A stretch of DNA of 64,000 nucleotides from Roseiarcus sp963809245. Lineage in GTDB: Bacteria; Pseudomonadota; Alphaproteobacteria; Rhizobiales; Beijerinckiaceae. Where the stretch lies: contig CAWEIU010000013.1 of the NCBI GenBank assembly GCA_963809245.1, positions 1-64,000 on the forward strand, in the 5' to 3' direction. Below, one piece after another: positions 37,115-45,290 of this stretch (its first letter is position 1; every line of letters begins with the position of its first letter). A program made the translations under genes and the position numbers. The notes beneath the pieces are model-generated. The model did not search any database and had not been told where the DNA came from. It was given only the letters and a program-made list of their open reading frames with translations.

Positions 37115-38742
37115 CCGATCCGCGCCCCCTTCTCGAGGTCAGGGATCTCTCGGTCGCCTTTCAACAAGGCGGGCGGCGCCAGATCGTGGTCGAGAAGGTT
37201 TCCTTCACGCTCGAGCGCGGCGGGGCGCTTGCTCTGGTCGGCGAATCGGGATCGGGCAAGTCGGTCACCGCGCAATCGATCGTGCGCCTGCTGCCCTACC
37301 CCGCGGCGAGCCATCCAAGCGGCGAGATCTTCTTCAAGGGCCGCGACGTGCTCAAGATGAGCGACGCGGACTTGAGAGAGATGCGCGGCGCCGGCGTGAC
37401 GATGGTGTTCCAGGAGCCAATGACTTCGCTCAATCCGCTCCACACGATCGAGCGGCAGATCGGCGAGATCATCGCGCTGCACGGCGGACGCAACGGCTCG
37501 ACGCGCAAGCGCGTGATCGAACTTCTGAACGAAGTCGGCATCGTCGATCCCGCTTCCCGCCTCGGCGCCTATCCGCATCAGCTCTCTGGCGGCCAGCGCC
37601 AGCGCGTGATGATCGCGATGGCGCTCGCCAACCGGCCTGACCTCTTCATCGCGGACGAGCCGACGACCGCGCTCGACGTCACTGTGCAGGCGCAGATCCT
37701 CAAGCTGCTGAAGGAGCTGCAGGGGCGGCTCGGCATGGCTATGCTGTTCATCACCCACGATCTCGGCATCGTCAGGAAGATCGCGAGCGACGTCGCGGTG
37801 ATGCAGCGCGGGCGTATCGTCGAAGCGGGCAAGACCGCGGACGTGTTCGCCAATCCGCGCCACCCTTACACCCAGATGCTGCTCGCCGCCGAGCCGAAGG
37901 GCGTCGCGCCGGCGACGGATCATTCGGCCGAGCCGATCGTCGCCGCCGACGACATGCGGGTGTGGTTCCCGATCAAGAAAGGGTTTCTGCGCCGGACCGT
38001 CGGCCACGTCAAAGCGGTCGACGGCGTCTCGCTGACGGTGCGCGAAGGCCAGACGGTCGGCGTCGTCGGCGAATCCGGATCGGGCAAGACGACGCTCGGG
38101 CTCGCAATCCTGCGCCTGATCCGCTCGAAGGGAACCATCCTCTATTGCGGGCGCGCCATCGACGGTCTGTCGGTGCGCCAGATGCGGCCGCTGCGCCGCG
38201 ACATGCAGATCGTCTTTCAGGATCCCTTCGGCTCGCTGTCGCCGCGCCTCTCCGTGTTCGAGATCGTCGAGGAAGGGTTGATCGCCCAGAAGACCCGCCT
38301 CAGCGCGGCCGAGCGGCGCGAGGCGGTCGCCCGTGCGCTCGCCGACACGGGGATCGATCCGGCGACCATGGACCGCTACCCCCACGAATTCTCCGGCGGG
38401 CAACGCCAGCGCATCGCCATCGCGCGCGCAATGGCGCTCGATCCGAAGTTCATCGTGCTCGACGAGCCGACCTCGGCGCTCGACATGTCGGTGCAGGCGC
38501 AGATCGTCGACTTGTTGCGCGATTTGCAACAGCGGCGTTCGCTCGCCTATCTTTTCATCTCGCACGACCTGAAGGTGGTGCGCGCGCTCGCGAGCGACGT
38601 CATCGTCATGCGGCGCGGCAAGGTTATCGAGAGCGGCTCGGCGCGCGACATCTTCGCCGCGCCGCGCGAGGAGTACACCAAGGCGCTATTCGCCGCCGCT
38701 TTCGCCATCGAAGCGGATGCGACGGGCGTCGTCAGCCAGTAG
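37111..38742 (+). CDS. yejF: YejF-type ABC transporter ATPase (fused double domain)
   Basis: 543 residues, two ATP-binding domains in one chain. Domain 1 (about 1-260): Walker A GESGSGKS, signature LSGGQRQRV, Walker B LFIADEPTTALD. Domain 2 (about 275-543): Walker A GESGSGKTT, signature FSGGQRQRI, Walker B FIVLDEPTSALD. Fusion of DppD- and DppF-like halves is normal for YejF. The start is GTG 37111, overlapping the yejE stop, so translation is coupled. Nine bases before deoB. Confidence 0.95.
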   Translation: MTDPRPLLEVRDLSVAFQQGGRRQIVVEKVSFTLERGGALALVGESGSGKSVTAQSIVRLLPYPAASHPSGEIFFKGRDVLKMSDADLREMRGAGVTMVFQEPMTSLNPLHTIERQIGEIIALHGGRNGSTRKRVIELLNEVGIVDPASRLGAYPHQLSGGQRQRVMIAMALANRPDLFIADEPTTALDVTVQAQILKLLKELQGRLGMAMLFITHDLGIVRKIASDVAVMQRGRIVEAGKTADVFANPRHPYTQMLLAAEPKGVAPATDHSAEPIVAADDMRVWFPIKKGFLRRTVGHVKAVDGVSLTVREGQTVGVVGESGSGKTTLGLAILRLIRSKGTILYCGRAIDGLSVRQMRPLRRDMQIVFQDPFGSLSPRLSVFEIVEEGLIAQKTRLSAAERREAVARALADTGIDPATMDRYPHEFSGGQRQRIAIARAMALDPKFIVLDEPTSALDMSVQAQIVDLLRDLQQRRSLAYLFISHDLKVVRALASDVIVMRRGKVIESGSARDIFAAPREEYTKALFAAAFAIEADATGVVSQ

Positions 38743-38751
38743 GACACCGCC

Positions 38752-39972
38752 ATGGGCCGGGCGCTCATCATCGTTCTCGATTCGGTCGGCTGCGGCGGCG
38801 CGGCGGACGCCTCCGTCTATGGCGACCAGGGCGCCGACACGCTGGGCCATATCGCGCTCGAATGCGCGCGCGGCGCCGGCGATCGCGAAGGGCTGCGATC
38901 CGGACCGCTGCGCTTGCCGGCGCTCGACGCGCTCGGCCTCGGCCTTGCGATGCGCGCCTCGAGCGGGACGAGCGCGCCCGGCTTCGGGCGCGGCCCGGCG
39001 CTCGGCCAATGGGGCTATGGCGTCGAGACGTCGAGGGGCAAGGATACGCCCTCCGGCCACTGGGAGATCGCGGGAACGCCGGTGGACTTCGGCTGGGGAT
39101 ATTTTCCCGAAACGATCCCCGCCTTTCCCGCCGCCCTCACCGCCGCGCTGGTCGCTCAGGCTGGCCTGCCCGGCATTCTCGGCGATCGCCACGGCTCCGG
39201 CACCAAGATCATCGAGGAGCTCGGCGAGGAGCACGTGCGGACCCTCAAGCCGATTTGCTACACGTCAGCCGATTCCGTGTTCCAGATCGCCGCGCATGAG
39301 GGGGCGTTCGGGCTGGAACGTCTCTACGAGGTCTGCCGCGTGGCGCGACAGCTCTGCGACCCGCTCAATATCGGTCGCGTCATCGCCCGCCCGTTCGTCG
39401 GCCGCTCCGCGCAGGACTTCACCCGCACGGCGAACCGCAAGGACTTCTCCATTCCGCCCCTGCCGGGCAATCTCTTCGAGCGCGCAGCGGGCGCCGGGCG
39501 TGACATCGTCTCGGTCGGCAAGATCGGCGACATCTTCGCTCACCGACACACCGGGCGCGAGGTGAAGGGCCGCAACAACGCGGAGAACGTCGATCTGATG
39601 CTTGCGGCGTTGCGAGAGACCGCCGACGGCGGCCTCATCTTCGTCAATCTCGTCGATTTCGACAGCGAATTCGGCCACCGGCGCGATGTTCCGGGCTATG
39701 CGGCGTGCCTTGAAGCCTTCGACCAGCGCCTGCCCGAGATCATGGCCGCGATGCGTCCCGACGATTTTTGCGTCATCACCGCCGATCACGGCAACGATCC
39801 GACCTGGCGCGGCTACGACCATACCCGCGAGCAGGCGCCGATCCTCGCGTTCGGCGCGGGCGCGGCGCCGGGCCCGATCGGCGCCTGCGGCACGCTCGCC
39901 GACATTGGCGCGACCGTCGCCCATTGGCTGGGGCTGCCGCGGCTGGCGCATGGCGCGAGCTGGCTCGAATGA
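38752..39972 (+). CDS. deoB: Phosphopentomutase
   Basis: 406 residues, full length. Interconverts ribose/deoxyribose 1- and 5-phosphate in nucleoside salvage; a two-metal enzyme of the alkaline phosphatase superfamily. Metal and active-site stretches: ALIIVLDSVGCGG (about 4-16), SRGKDTPSGHWEI, NLVDFDSEFGHRRD and ITADHGNDPTW. Directly behind yejF and overlapping the HIT gene, so it may be co-transcribed with peptide uptake genes, although a functional tie is not obvious. Confidence 0.96.
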   Translation: MGRALIIVLDSVGCGGAADASVYGDQGADTLGHIALECARGAGDREGLRSGPLRLPALDALGLGLAMRASSGTSAPGFGRGPALGQWGYGVETSRGKDTPSGHWEIAGTPVDFGWGYFPETIPAFPAALTAALVAQAGLPGILGDRHGSGTKIIEELGEEHVRTLKPICYTSADSVFQIAAHEGAFGLERLYEVCRVARQLCDPLNIGRVIARPFVGRSAQDFTRTANRKDFSIPPLPGNLFERAAGAGRDIVSVGKIGDIFAHRHTGREVKGRNNAENVDLMLAALRETADGGLIFVNLVDFDSEFGHRRDVPGYAACLEAFDQRLPEIMAAMRPDDFCVITADHGNDPTWRGYDHTREQAPILAFGAGAAPGPIGACGTLADIGATVAHWLGLPRLAHGASWLE

Positions 39973-40376
39973 CCTTTGCCCTCGATCCACGGCTCGCCGC
40001 CGACACGTTCGCAGTCGCCGATCTTGCGCTGTCGCGCCTATTATTGATGAACGACAGCCGCTATCCCTGGCTGATCCTCGTCCCGCGCCGCGAGGCCCTG
40101 CGCGAGATCGTCGACCTCGACGCCCCGGAGCGGGCGCTCCTCATGGAGGAGATCGCCAGCGCGTCGCGCTTCGTGCGCGCCTTGCCCGGCGTCGAGAAGC
40201 TCAACGTCGGCGCGCTCGGCAACGTCGTCAGCCAGTTGCATGTCCACGTGCTCGGCCGCCGGCCGGGCGATCCAGCGTGGCCGGGTCCTGTCTGGGGAGC
40301 GGGCGCAGTCATTCCTTACGACGCCGCGCGGGCGGCGGCGTTGGTCGCGACGGCGGGAGACGCGCTCCGGGGCTGA
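39969..40376 (+). CDS. HIT family protein
   Basis: 135 residues. Starts with ATG 39969 overlapping the deoB stop (ATGA). The nucleotide-binding signature is QLHVHVLGR, where the first His of the usual H-x-H-x-H is Gln, a known branch of HIT hydrolases. MNDSRYPWLILVPRR is also conserved. Likely a nucleotide hydrolase or transferase; substrate not known. Coupled to deoB. Confidence 0.85.
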   Translation: MTFALDPRLAADTFAVADLALSRLLLMNDSRYPWLILVPRREALREIVDLDAPERALLMEEIASASRFVRALPGVEKLNVGALGNVVSQLHVHVLGRRPGDPAWPGPVWGAGAVIPYDAARAAALVATAGDALRG

Positions 40377-40388
40377 CCGTCCGGGCCA

Positions 40389-40478
40389 GTCATTGCGAGC
40401 GAAGCGAAGCAATCCAGTAGCGCCGACGATGCAAGCAGAGGAATGGATTGCTTCGTCGCTACGCTCCTCGCAATGACG
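40389..40478. repeat. Palindromic intergenic repeat, family A copy 3
   Basis: Arms GTCATTGCGAGCGAAGCGAA-GCAATCC and GGATTGCTTCGTCGCTACGC-TCCTCGCAATGAC around a 30-base spacer. Located between the convergent HIT and isochorismatase-like genes; probably a common transcript end. Confidence 0.85.
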
Positions 40479-40490
40479 ATCCAGACGGCT

Positions 40491-41135
40491 TTAAAACCTG
40501 ATCATGTCGATCCGGGTGAGCGTCGTCTTGGGCGCGACGCCCGGCGCGTGGGTGAGATGCCAGGCGACATATTGTTCGGCGTAAAGTTCGGTCGAGGACA
40601 TGCCGTCGACGGGAACGACGACGTTCATGCCATGCAGCGCGGCGTCGGTCGCGGTGTCGAGCACGGCGCCCTCCGAAGCGGTCCCCGTAACGATGACCCG
40701 CTTGATTCCCTTGTTGGCGAGCAGTTCGCCAAGATTGGTGTTGAGGAACTTGTCGGGACCTGACTTGACGACCGGTTCGCCCGGCTGAGGAGCAATCTCC
40801 TGGCGAATGTCGGTGGGCACGCCGTTCGGGCTCAGGCTGAAGACGACGAACATACCCTTGTCGCGCGCCTTGTCGATGAGGTTGCGCATCCTGGGCAGCG
40901 AAGCGAGGCAGCGCGGCTTGGTCGTCTTGTTGCAGGGGCCGCTGGCGGCGGCGTCCGCGCCATTGAAATCGAGCGCCAGCAGCGCGTCGGTCTTTGGATC
41001 GACAACGACGGGCTGGAGTTGCGGCGGCGGCGGAACCTTTACGTTCCGCCAGTCGTCGATGATCGTCTGACTGAATGCGCCAGCGCCCGCGAGCGCGACG
41101 ACGGCGAACGCGGCGGAACCCAACACCATCCTCAT
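40491..41135 (-). CDS. Exported isochorismatase-like protein without the catalytic Cys
   Basis: 214 residues from ATG 41135, preceded by GGAGG. A signal peptide (VLGSAAFAVVALAGAGAFSQ) predicts export to the periplasm, unusual for this cysteine-hydrolase fold. The fold is recognised by ALLALDFNGAD (Asp 56), KSGPDKFLNT (Lys 129) and VIVTGTASEGAVLDTATDA. In active isochorismatase/nicotinamidase relatives the last motif has Cys where Ala 157 stands here. So Asp and Lys of the triad remain and Cys is lost. It may bind a ligand or use another chemistry. No partner gene is evident. Confidence 0.78.
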   Translation of the reverse strand: MRMVLGSAAFAVVALAGAGAFSQTIIDDWRNVKVPPPPQLQPVVVDPKTDALLALDFNGADAAASGPCNKTTKPRCLASLPRMRNLIDKARDKGMFVVFSLSPNGVPTDIRQEIAPQPGEPVVKSGPDKFLNTNLGELLANKGIKRVIVTGTASEGAVLDTATDAALHGMNVVVPVDGMSSTELYAEQYVAWHLTHAPGVAPKTTLTRIDMIRF

Positions 41136-41219
41136 AAGAGCCTCCCAGCGCCGAACGCGACGGCGCAAAGACTGCCGTCGCCGAAGGCCCATGGCAATCG
41201 TTTTCGCTGATCGCGCCGC

Positions 41220-42161
41220 TCACGCCGCCAGCGACGCCTCGAGCCGGTCGAACAACATGCGCGTGCCCCGCTCGCGACCGCCGCCGTCCTCGAAGCCTTC
41301 AAGGAACGTTCCCTGCTCGGTCAGCGTCAGGCGGGTTCCTGCGTCCGCCGGTTCGAGCTCCATGGTCGCGAGCGACACTGAGATCTTGCGGTCGTCGAGA
41401 TGCATTTCGTAGGCGTAGACGAGCCGCCGGTCGGCGACGACGTCGAAATAGACGGCGTCGAAGGTCGAAACGAGGCCGCTGGCCCAGCGTCCTTGCACAT
41501 ATTCCCGTCCGCCGGGGCGCGCATCCATTTCGCGTTTCACCAGAGTGTAACCTTCGCCGCCTGCGAACCAGCGCGCCTTGGCCGCCATGTCGGTGAGGGC
41601 GCGAAACACTTGCGCCGGCGCGGCCTTGAAGACGCGATCGATCGTGAAGCTCGCATGAACGGCGGCCTTGCCCGCATCGAGCCGGATACGCGCGACCTCG
41701 CGCTCCAACTTGTCCAGCGTCGTGCGCCAGCCCTCGGGCGCGCCCTCGATCGCGAAAGCGAAAGCGGGATCGAGCACCTCATATTCCTGGCGCACCGTCA
41801 TGCGGGCGCCGCCGGGCGCGTCCTCGAAAACGACCAGCGTGCGCACCGTAAATGTCGTGACCCCGTCGAATGCGACGCTGGAGGTGAACGACAGGCGGTC
41901 GTGCGGCGCGACCTCATCGAACGCGCCGCGCGACCAATGGTCGACGCCGTCGGGCGAGCGCATGCAGACCGCGAAGACGCCGCCTGGGCGGAAGTCGATC
42001 TCGGCCTCGGGCACGGTGTAAGTTGCGGGGCTGAACCAGCGCTTCACGTGGTCCGCGCTGCTCCAGGCCTTGAACACCAGCGCGCGAGGCGCGGCGAAGT
42101 CGCGTGAAATCACCAGCGGTCCAAATTTCTGGCCCATGGCCGGATGCTTGGCCTCATTCAT
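41220..42161 (-). CDS. Tandem SRPBCC/AHSA1 domain protein
   Basis: 313 residues with two AHSA1-type START-like domains. Domain 1 (about 12-150): RDFAAPRALVFKAWSSADHV, then FRPGGVFAVCMRSPDG. Domain 2 (about 165-310): FTIDRVFKAAPAQVFRALTD, then ARPGGREYVQGRW and LTLTEQGTFLEG. Each would form a hydrophobic-ligand cavity. Pairs of ArsR regulator plus AHSA1 gene are common; the unusual point is the fusion of two domains in one protein. It overlaps the regulator gene by 8 bases. Confidence 0.85.
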   Translation of the reverse strand: MNEAKHPAMGQKFGPLVISRDFAAPRALVFKAWSSADHVKRWFSPATYTVPEAEIDFRPGGVFAVCMRSPDGVDHWSRGAFDEVAPHDRLSFTSSVAFDGVTTFTVRTLVVFEDAPGGARMTVRQEYEVLDPAFAFAIEGAPEGWRTTLDKLEREVARIRLDAGKAAVHASFTIDRVFKAAPAQVFRALTDMAAKARWFAGGEGYTLVKREMDARPGGREYVQGRWASGLVSTFDAVYFDVVADRRLVYAYEMHLDDRKISVSLATMELEPADAGTRLTLTEQGTFLEGFEDGGGRERGTRMLFDRLEASLAA

Positions 42162-42501
42162 ACTGCTCTCCTTGGTTTTTCATCTCCTCGAGATAGTCCT
42201 CGAGCCGATCGAAGCGACGCTGCCATTCGACGCGGCGCGCGTTGATCCACGCTTCCGCTGCGGTCAGCGCCAAAGGCTCGATCTGGCACGTTCTGACCCG
42301 TCCCACCTTCCTGGACGCCACCAGTCCCGCCTGCTCGAGAAACGCGAGATGCTGCATCACGGCGGGCAGCGACATCGACAGGGGTTTGGCGAGTTCGCTG
42401 ACCGAGGCGGGTCCGTTCGACAGACGCTCCAGCATCGCGCGTCGCGTCGGGTCGGCGAGCGCCTGGAAGGCCATGTCGAGGGCGGCGGATTGGTTAAGCA
42501 T
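42154..42501 (-). CDS. ArsR-family transcriptional regulator
   Basis: 115 residues from ATG 42501 (LNQSAALDMAFQALADPTRR). Winged helix: RAMLERLSNGPASVSELAKP, recognition helix MSLPAVMQHLAFLEQAGL and wing VASRKVGRVRTCQIEP. No metal-binding Cys set, typical of the branch that travels with SRPBCC genes. The ATG at 42516 is an alternative start. Coupled to the AHSA1 gene, which it probably represses. Confidence 0.87.
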   Translation of the reverse strand: MLNQSAALDMAFQALADPTRRAMLERLSNGPASVSELAKPLSMSLPAVMQHLAFLEQAGLVASRKVGRVRTCQIEPLALTAAEAWINARRVEWQRRFDRLEDYLEEMKNQGEQYE

Positions 42502-42546
42502 ACGCTTTAGTATCACGACGCAGATACTTAAGCAATGGCCTTACTA

Positions 42547-43207
42547 TCAGAATCCGGCCAGCCGCTTATGCAGGCGGACCATCAGCGTCGTCGCGAACAG
42601 CGGCGTCAGGAGGTTGACGACCGGAATAGCGACGAAGACGGCGATGAGCAGCCCATAGGCGAACACCGTCAAGGCACGGTCGCGCCGCATCGCGCGCGCT
42701 TCGGCGGCGGAGCAAAACCGCATCGCCGCGAGCTCGAAATATTCGCGACCCAGCAGATAGCCGTTGGCGCCGAACCACGCGACGACGCCGACGCCCGGGA
42801 CGAACAGCATGATCAGCGCGGCGACATTGACGAACAGGGAAAGGGCCGCGAAGCGAACCGCCGCGAGCGCGGCTTCGCCGACCGGCGCCGCGCGTCCCTG
42901 CGGCCCCGAGGGATCGATCTCGCGCTCCACGTGGGCGGCGACTTCATCGAAAAAGAAACCGGCGACCAGCGAGGAAACCGGCGCGGCGAGGAAGACGATC
43001 CCGACGAGAAGTCCGAGCCCGACAAGCAGCGAAAGCGTCACCGCGAGCCAATGCGGCTCGACGCCGACCAGCGACAGCGCCAGCCGATCGAGGCCGAACC
43101 AGACGACGACGAGGATCGCCGCAGTCAGCGCGACCGTCTTGACGGCCACCCTGCGAAAGGGCGGAGAGGCAATGTCGGCAAGCGAGTTCGAGCGCGTCCT
43201 TGAGCAT
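42547..43207 (-). CDS. EI24/CysZ-like membrane protein, frameshifted N-terminus
   Basis: The main frame encodes VAVKTVALTAAILVVVWFGL and three further hydrophobic segments ending RLHKRLAGF, with the family region VPGVGVVAWFGANGYLLGRE. The usual N-terminus is in another frame from ATG 43207 (LKDALEL), and LADIASPPFRR lies directly before VAVKT in the main frame. One extra base near 43183 separates them; corrected length is about 220 residues. EI24/CysZ proteins are inner-membrane, CysZ itself helping sulfate uptake; no sulfate gene is nearby, so the role is open. Confidence 0.75.
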
Positions 43208-43225
43208 AGCGCCGACCATAGGCTG

Positions 43226-44089
43226 TCAGGCCGCCCAGTTCACCAGCGCACTGCCGACCTCGCGCAGGACCGTCTCGCGGGATTCCATGGCGAGTTGCGG
43301 GGCGTCGTAGTAGGCGGCGACCAGCAGCGGGGCGCGCCCAGGCAGCCTTACGATCGCGTAGTCGTTCGTCTGCCGCTCCACGTTCGTCCCGGGCCGGTCT
43401 CCAGCGATCCAGTCGACAGGCAAAGCGGCGCGGAGCCGCTTTAGGCCCGGCTTACAGGCGACCATCCAGCCGTCCAGCCTCGCCCGCGAGCTGGGTTTGA
43501 GCACGTTCCCCAGAAGGATCGCGCCAACAGTCGTCGCGATAGCTTGCGGGGTGGTCGTATCCAGTTCGCCCTGGTAGGCGTTCGAGTCGGGCTCGTAACG
43601 GTCCGACCGCGTGACCGCGTCGCCCAGGCTGCGGACAAAGCGCGTGAGACCGGCAGGGCCGCCGCTCGCCTGCATCAGCAAGATTGCGGCAGTGTTGTCG
43701 CTGACCTCCACGGCCGCCTGACAGAGATCCTCGACCGACATAGAGCCTTCGGCGACGTGGGCCTTGGTCACCGGGGAAGTGAAAATCAGATCCTGCGCGC
43801 GATATGGCAAGTGGCGGACCAAGCTCTCCTCGCCAGCGTCGACGCGAGTCAGGACGTATGCTGCGAGCAGTCCCTTGAACGTGCTGCACATCAGAAAGCG
43901 CTCTTCGGCGCGATGCGCCAGAGCCCGGCCCGATCCCGTGTCAATCGCGAATACGCCGAGCCGTCCGCCATGGCGTCGTTCGATCGCCGCAATCGGGTTC
44001 TCGGCGGCCGCCAGGGAGGTCGCGAGTCCGAGGCTGATGCAGGCGCTCAAACCAAGAACGACGCTCCGGCGCGGCGCCAAGAAGGTCAT
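43226..44089 (-). CDS. Class A beta-lactamase homologue
   Basis: 287 residues from ATG 44089. N-terminal RRSVVLGLSACISLGLATS is a Tat- or Sec-type signal, so the protein is periplasmic. Active-site elements: STFK (Ser 69, Lys 72), SDN at 130-132, and the omega-loop Glu 166 in YEPDSN. The normally conserved KTG before strand B3 is RPG (232-234). The residue before the active Ser is Cys, as in some carbapenemases, but no second Cys lies near 236. Predicted to hydrolyse penicillins/cephalosporins; with RPG the activity is uncertain. It seems chromosomal and resident: no ampR, no IS, local composition unchanged. Confidence 0.87.
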   Translation of the reverse strand: MTFLAPRRSVVLGLSACISLGLATSLAAAENPIAAIERRHGGRLGVFAIDTGSGRALAHRAEERFLMCSTFKGLLAAYVLTRVDAGEESLVRHLPYRAQDLIFTSPVTKAHVAEGSMSVEDLCQAAVEVSDNTAAILLMQASGGPAGLTRFVRSLGDAVTRSDRYEPDSNAYQGELDTTTPQAIATTVGAILLGNVLKPSSRARLDGWMVACKPGLKRLRAALPVDWIAGDRPGTNVERQTNDYAIVRLPGRAPLLVAAYYDAPQLAMESRETVLREVGSALVNWAA

Positions 44090-44123
44090 GAAAATCCCCG
44101 GTGATGGCCCGCCATGACCGGCT

Positions 44124-45248
44124 CTAGGCTTTGCGCCGCTTCCGCCAGACAATGGTCGAACTCGCCGCGTAGTTCCAGACGACGCCGATCAGCGCGCCGG
44201 CGAGGCCGTCGGCCCACCAGACGCGATCGCGGGCGAACAGCGTCGAGGCGATGTCGATGTTGGCGAGCGCGCCGACGCTGCACAGAAGCGCGAATTGGGC
44301 GAAGCCGACGATCAAGCCGAGGCCGCGGTAGCGGTTGGCGCGGTATGTGATCTCGTTGTTGAGCAGAAAGTTGCTCCCCATCGCGACCAGGGTTGCGACG
44401 ACTTGGGCGCCGACGAAGTCGGCGACGCCGAGCAAGCGGATCAGGGTCAGCAGCACCAGAAAATGCACGCCGAGGCCCACCGCGCCGACCAAGGCGAACA
44501 GCACGAAGCGGGTGGGCAGCAGGTCGCCGCTCGCGTGATGCGCGACGAGGCCGAGGAAGTCGAGGCCGACGAGCGGCGACAGCTTCGACTCGCCGGCCTG
44601 CCGCTTGCGAAAGACGTAAGGCGTTTCGACGATCTCGAGATCGCCGCGCGAGGAGAGGATCACGTCGACCAGAATCTTGAAGCCGTCGGGCGAGAGACGC
44701 GGGGCAAGACGGGAAACGGTCTCGCGGCGGATCATGAAGAAGCCGCTCATCGGGTCGCGAACGTTCATCCCCGCGACGCGACGGAAGAACCAGGCGCCGA
44801 GTTCGCTCAGCTTCTGGCGCGCCGGCGACAGCCCTTTGGGCGCGTGGTCGTCAGCGACGCGCGTGCCGACGGCGAGATTGCCGCGCCGCGAGGCGAGCGC
44901 CTCGTACATCTTCGGCAGGATCGATTCGTCGTGCTGCAGATCGCCGTCGATCACCGCGACGAGATCGGCGCTCGACGACAGCCAGCCTTCGATCACCGCG
45001 CCTGCAAGACCGACGCGATTGACGCGCCGGATACAGCGGATGCGCGGATCGGATTTCGAGAGCCCAAAGGCGATGTCGGCGGTGCCGTCGGGCGAATCGT
45101 CGTCGACGACGATCATTTCCCACGGCAAGCCCGCGAGAGTCGTCTTCAACCGCTCGAACAGGACCGGAACGTTGGCCGCTTCGCGGTAGGTCGGCACGAC
45201 CACGGAGAGGGTTGGTCGAGCCTCGGGAATCCCAGTCTGTGACGTCAT
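44124..45248 (-). CDS. Glycosyltransferase family 2 fused to a GtrA domain
   Basis: 374 residues. Residues about 14-240 form a dolichol-phosphate-mannose-synthase-like GT2: LSVVVPTYREAANV, VVDDDSPDGT, VIDGDLQHDE, and DPMSGFFMIRR. Residues about 245-374 hold four membrane helices of GtrA type (RFVLFALVGAVGLGVHF, GSNFLLNNEITYR). Such fusions make polyprenyl-phosphate sugars and help move them across the inner membrane. The GT39 gene upstream, 42 bases away, is the expected acceptor-side enzyme. Together they probably modify a surface lipid or glycan. Confidence 0.92.
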   Translation of the reverse strand: MTSQTGIPEARPTLSVVVPTYREAANVPVLFERLKTTLAGLPWEMIVVDDDSPDGTADIAFGLSKSDPRIRCIRRVNRVGLAGAVIEGWLSSSADLVAVIDGDLQHDESILPKMYEALASRRGNLAVGTRVADDHAPKGLSPARQKLSELGAWFFRRVAGMNVRDPMSGFFMIRRETVSRLAPRLSPDGFKILVDVILSSRGDLEIVETPYVFRKRQAGESKLSPLVGLDFLGLVAHHASGDLLPTRFVLFALVGAVGLGVHFLVLLTLIRLLGVADFVGAQVVATLVAMGSNFLLNNEITYRANRYRGLGLIVGFAQFALLCSVGALANIDIASTLFARDRVWWADGLAGALIGVVWNYAASSTIVWRKRRKA

Positions 45249-45290
45249 TCGCCCTCGACCGCGGCGCGCCTCGATTCGCCGGCGGCCGCG

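Noticed and set aside
43226..44089. Beta-lactamase as a recently acquired resistance gene
   Set aside because: No IS, integron or plasmid feature at its ends, composition equals that of its neighbours, and it sits in a tight same-strand gene run.
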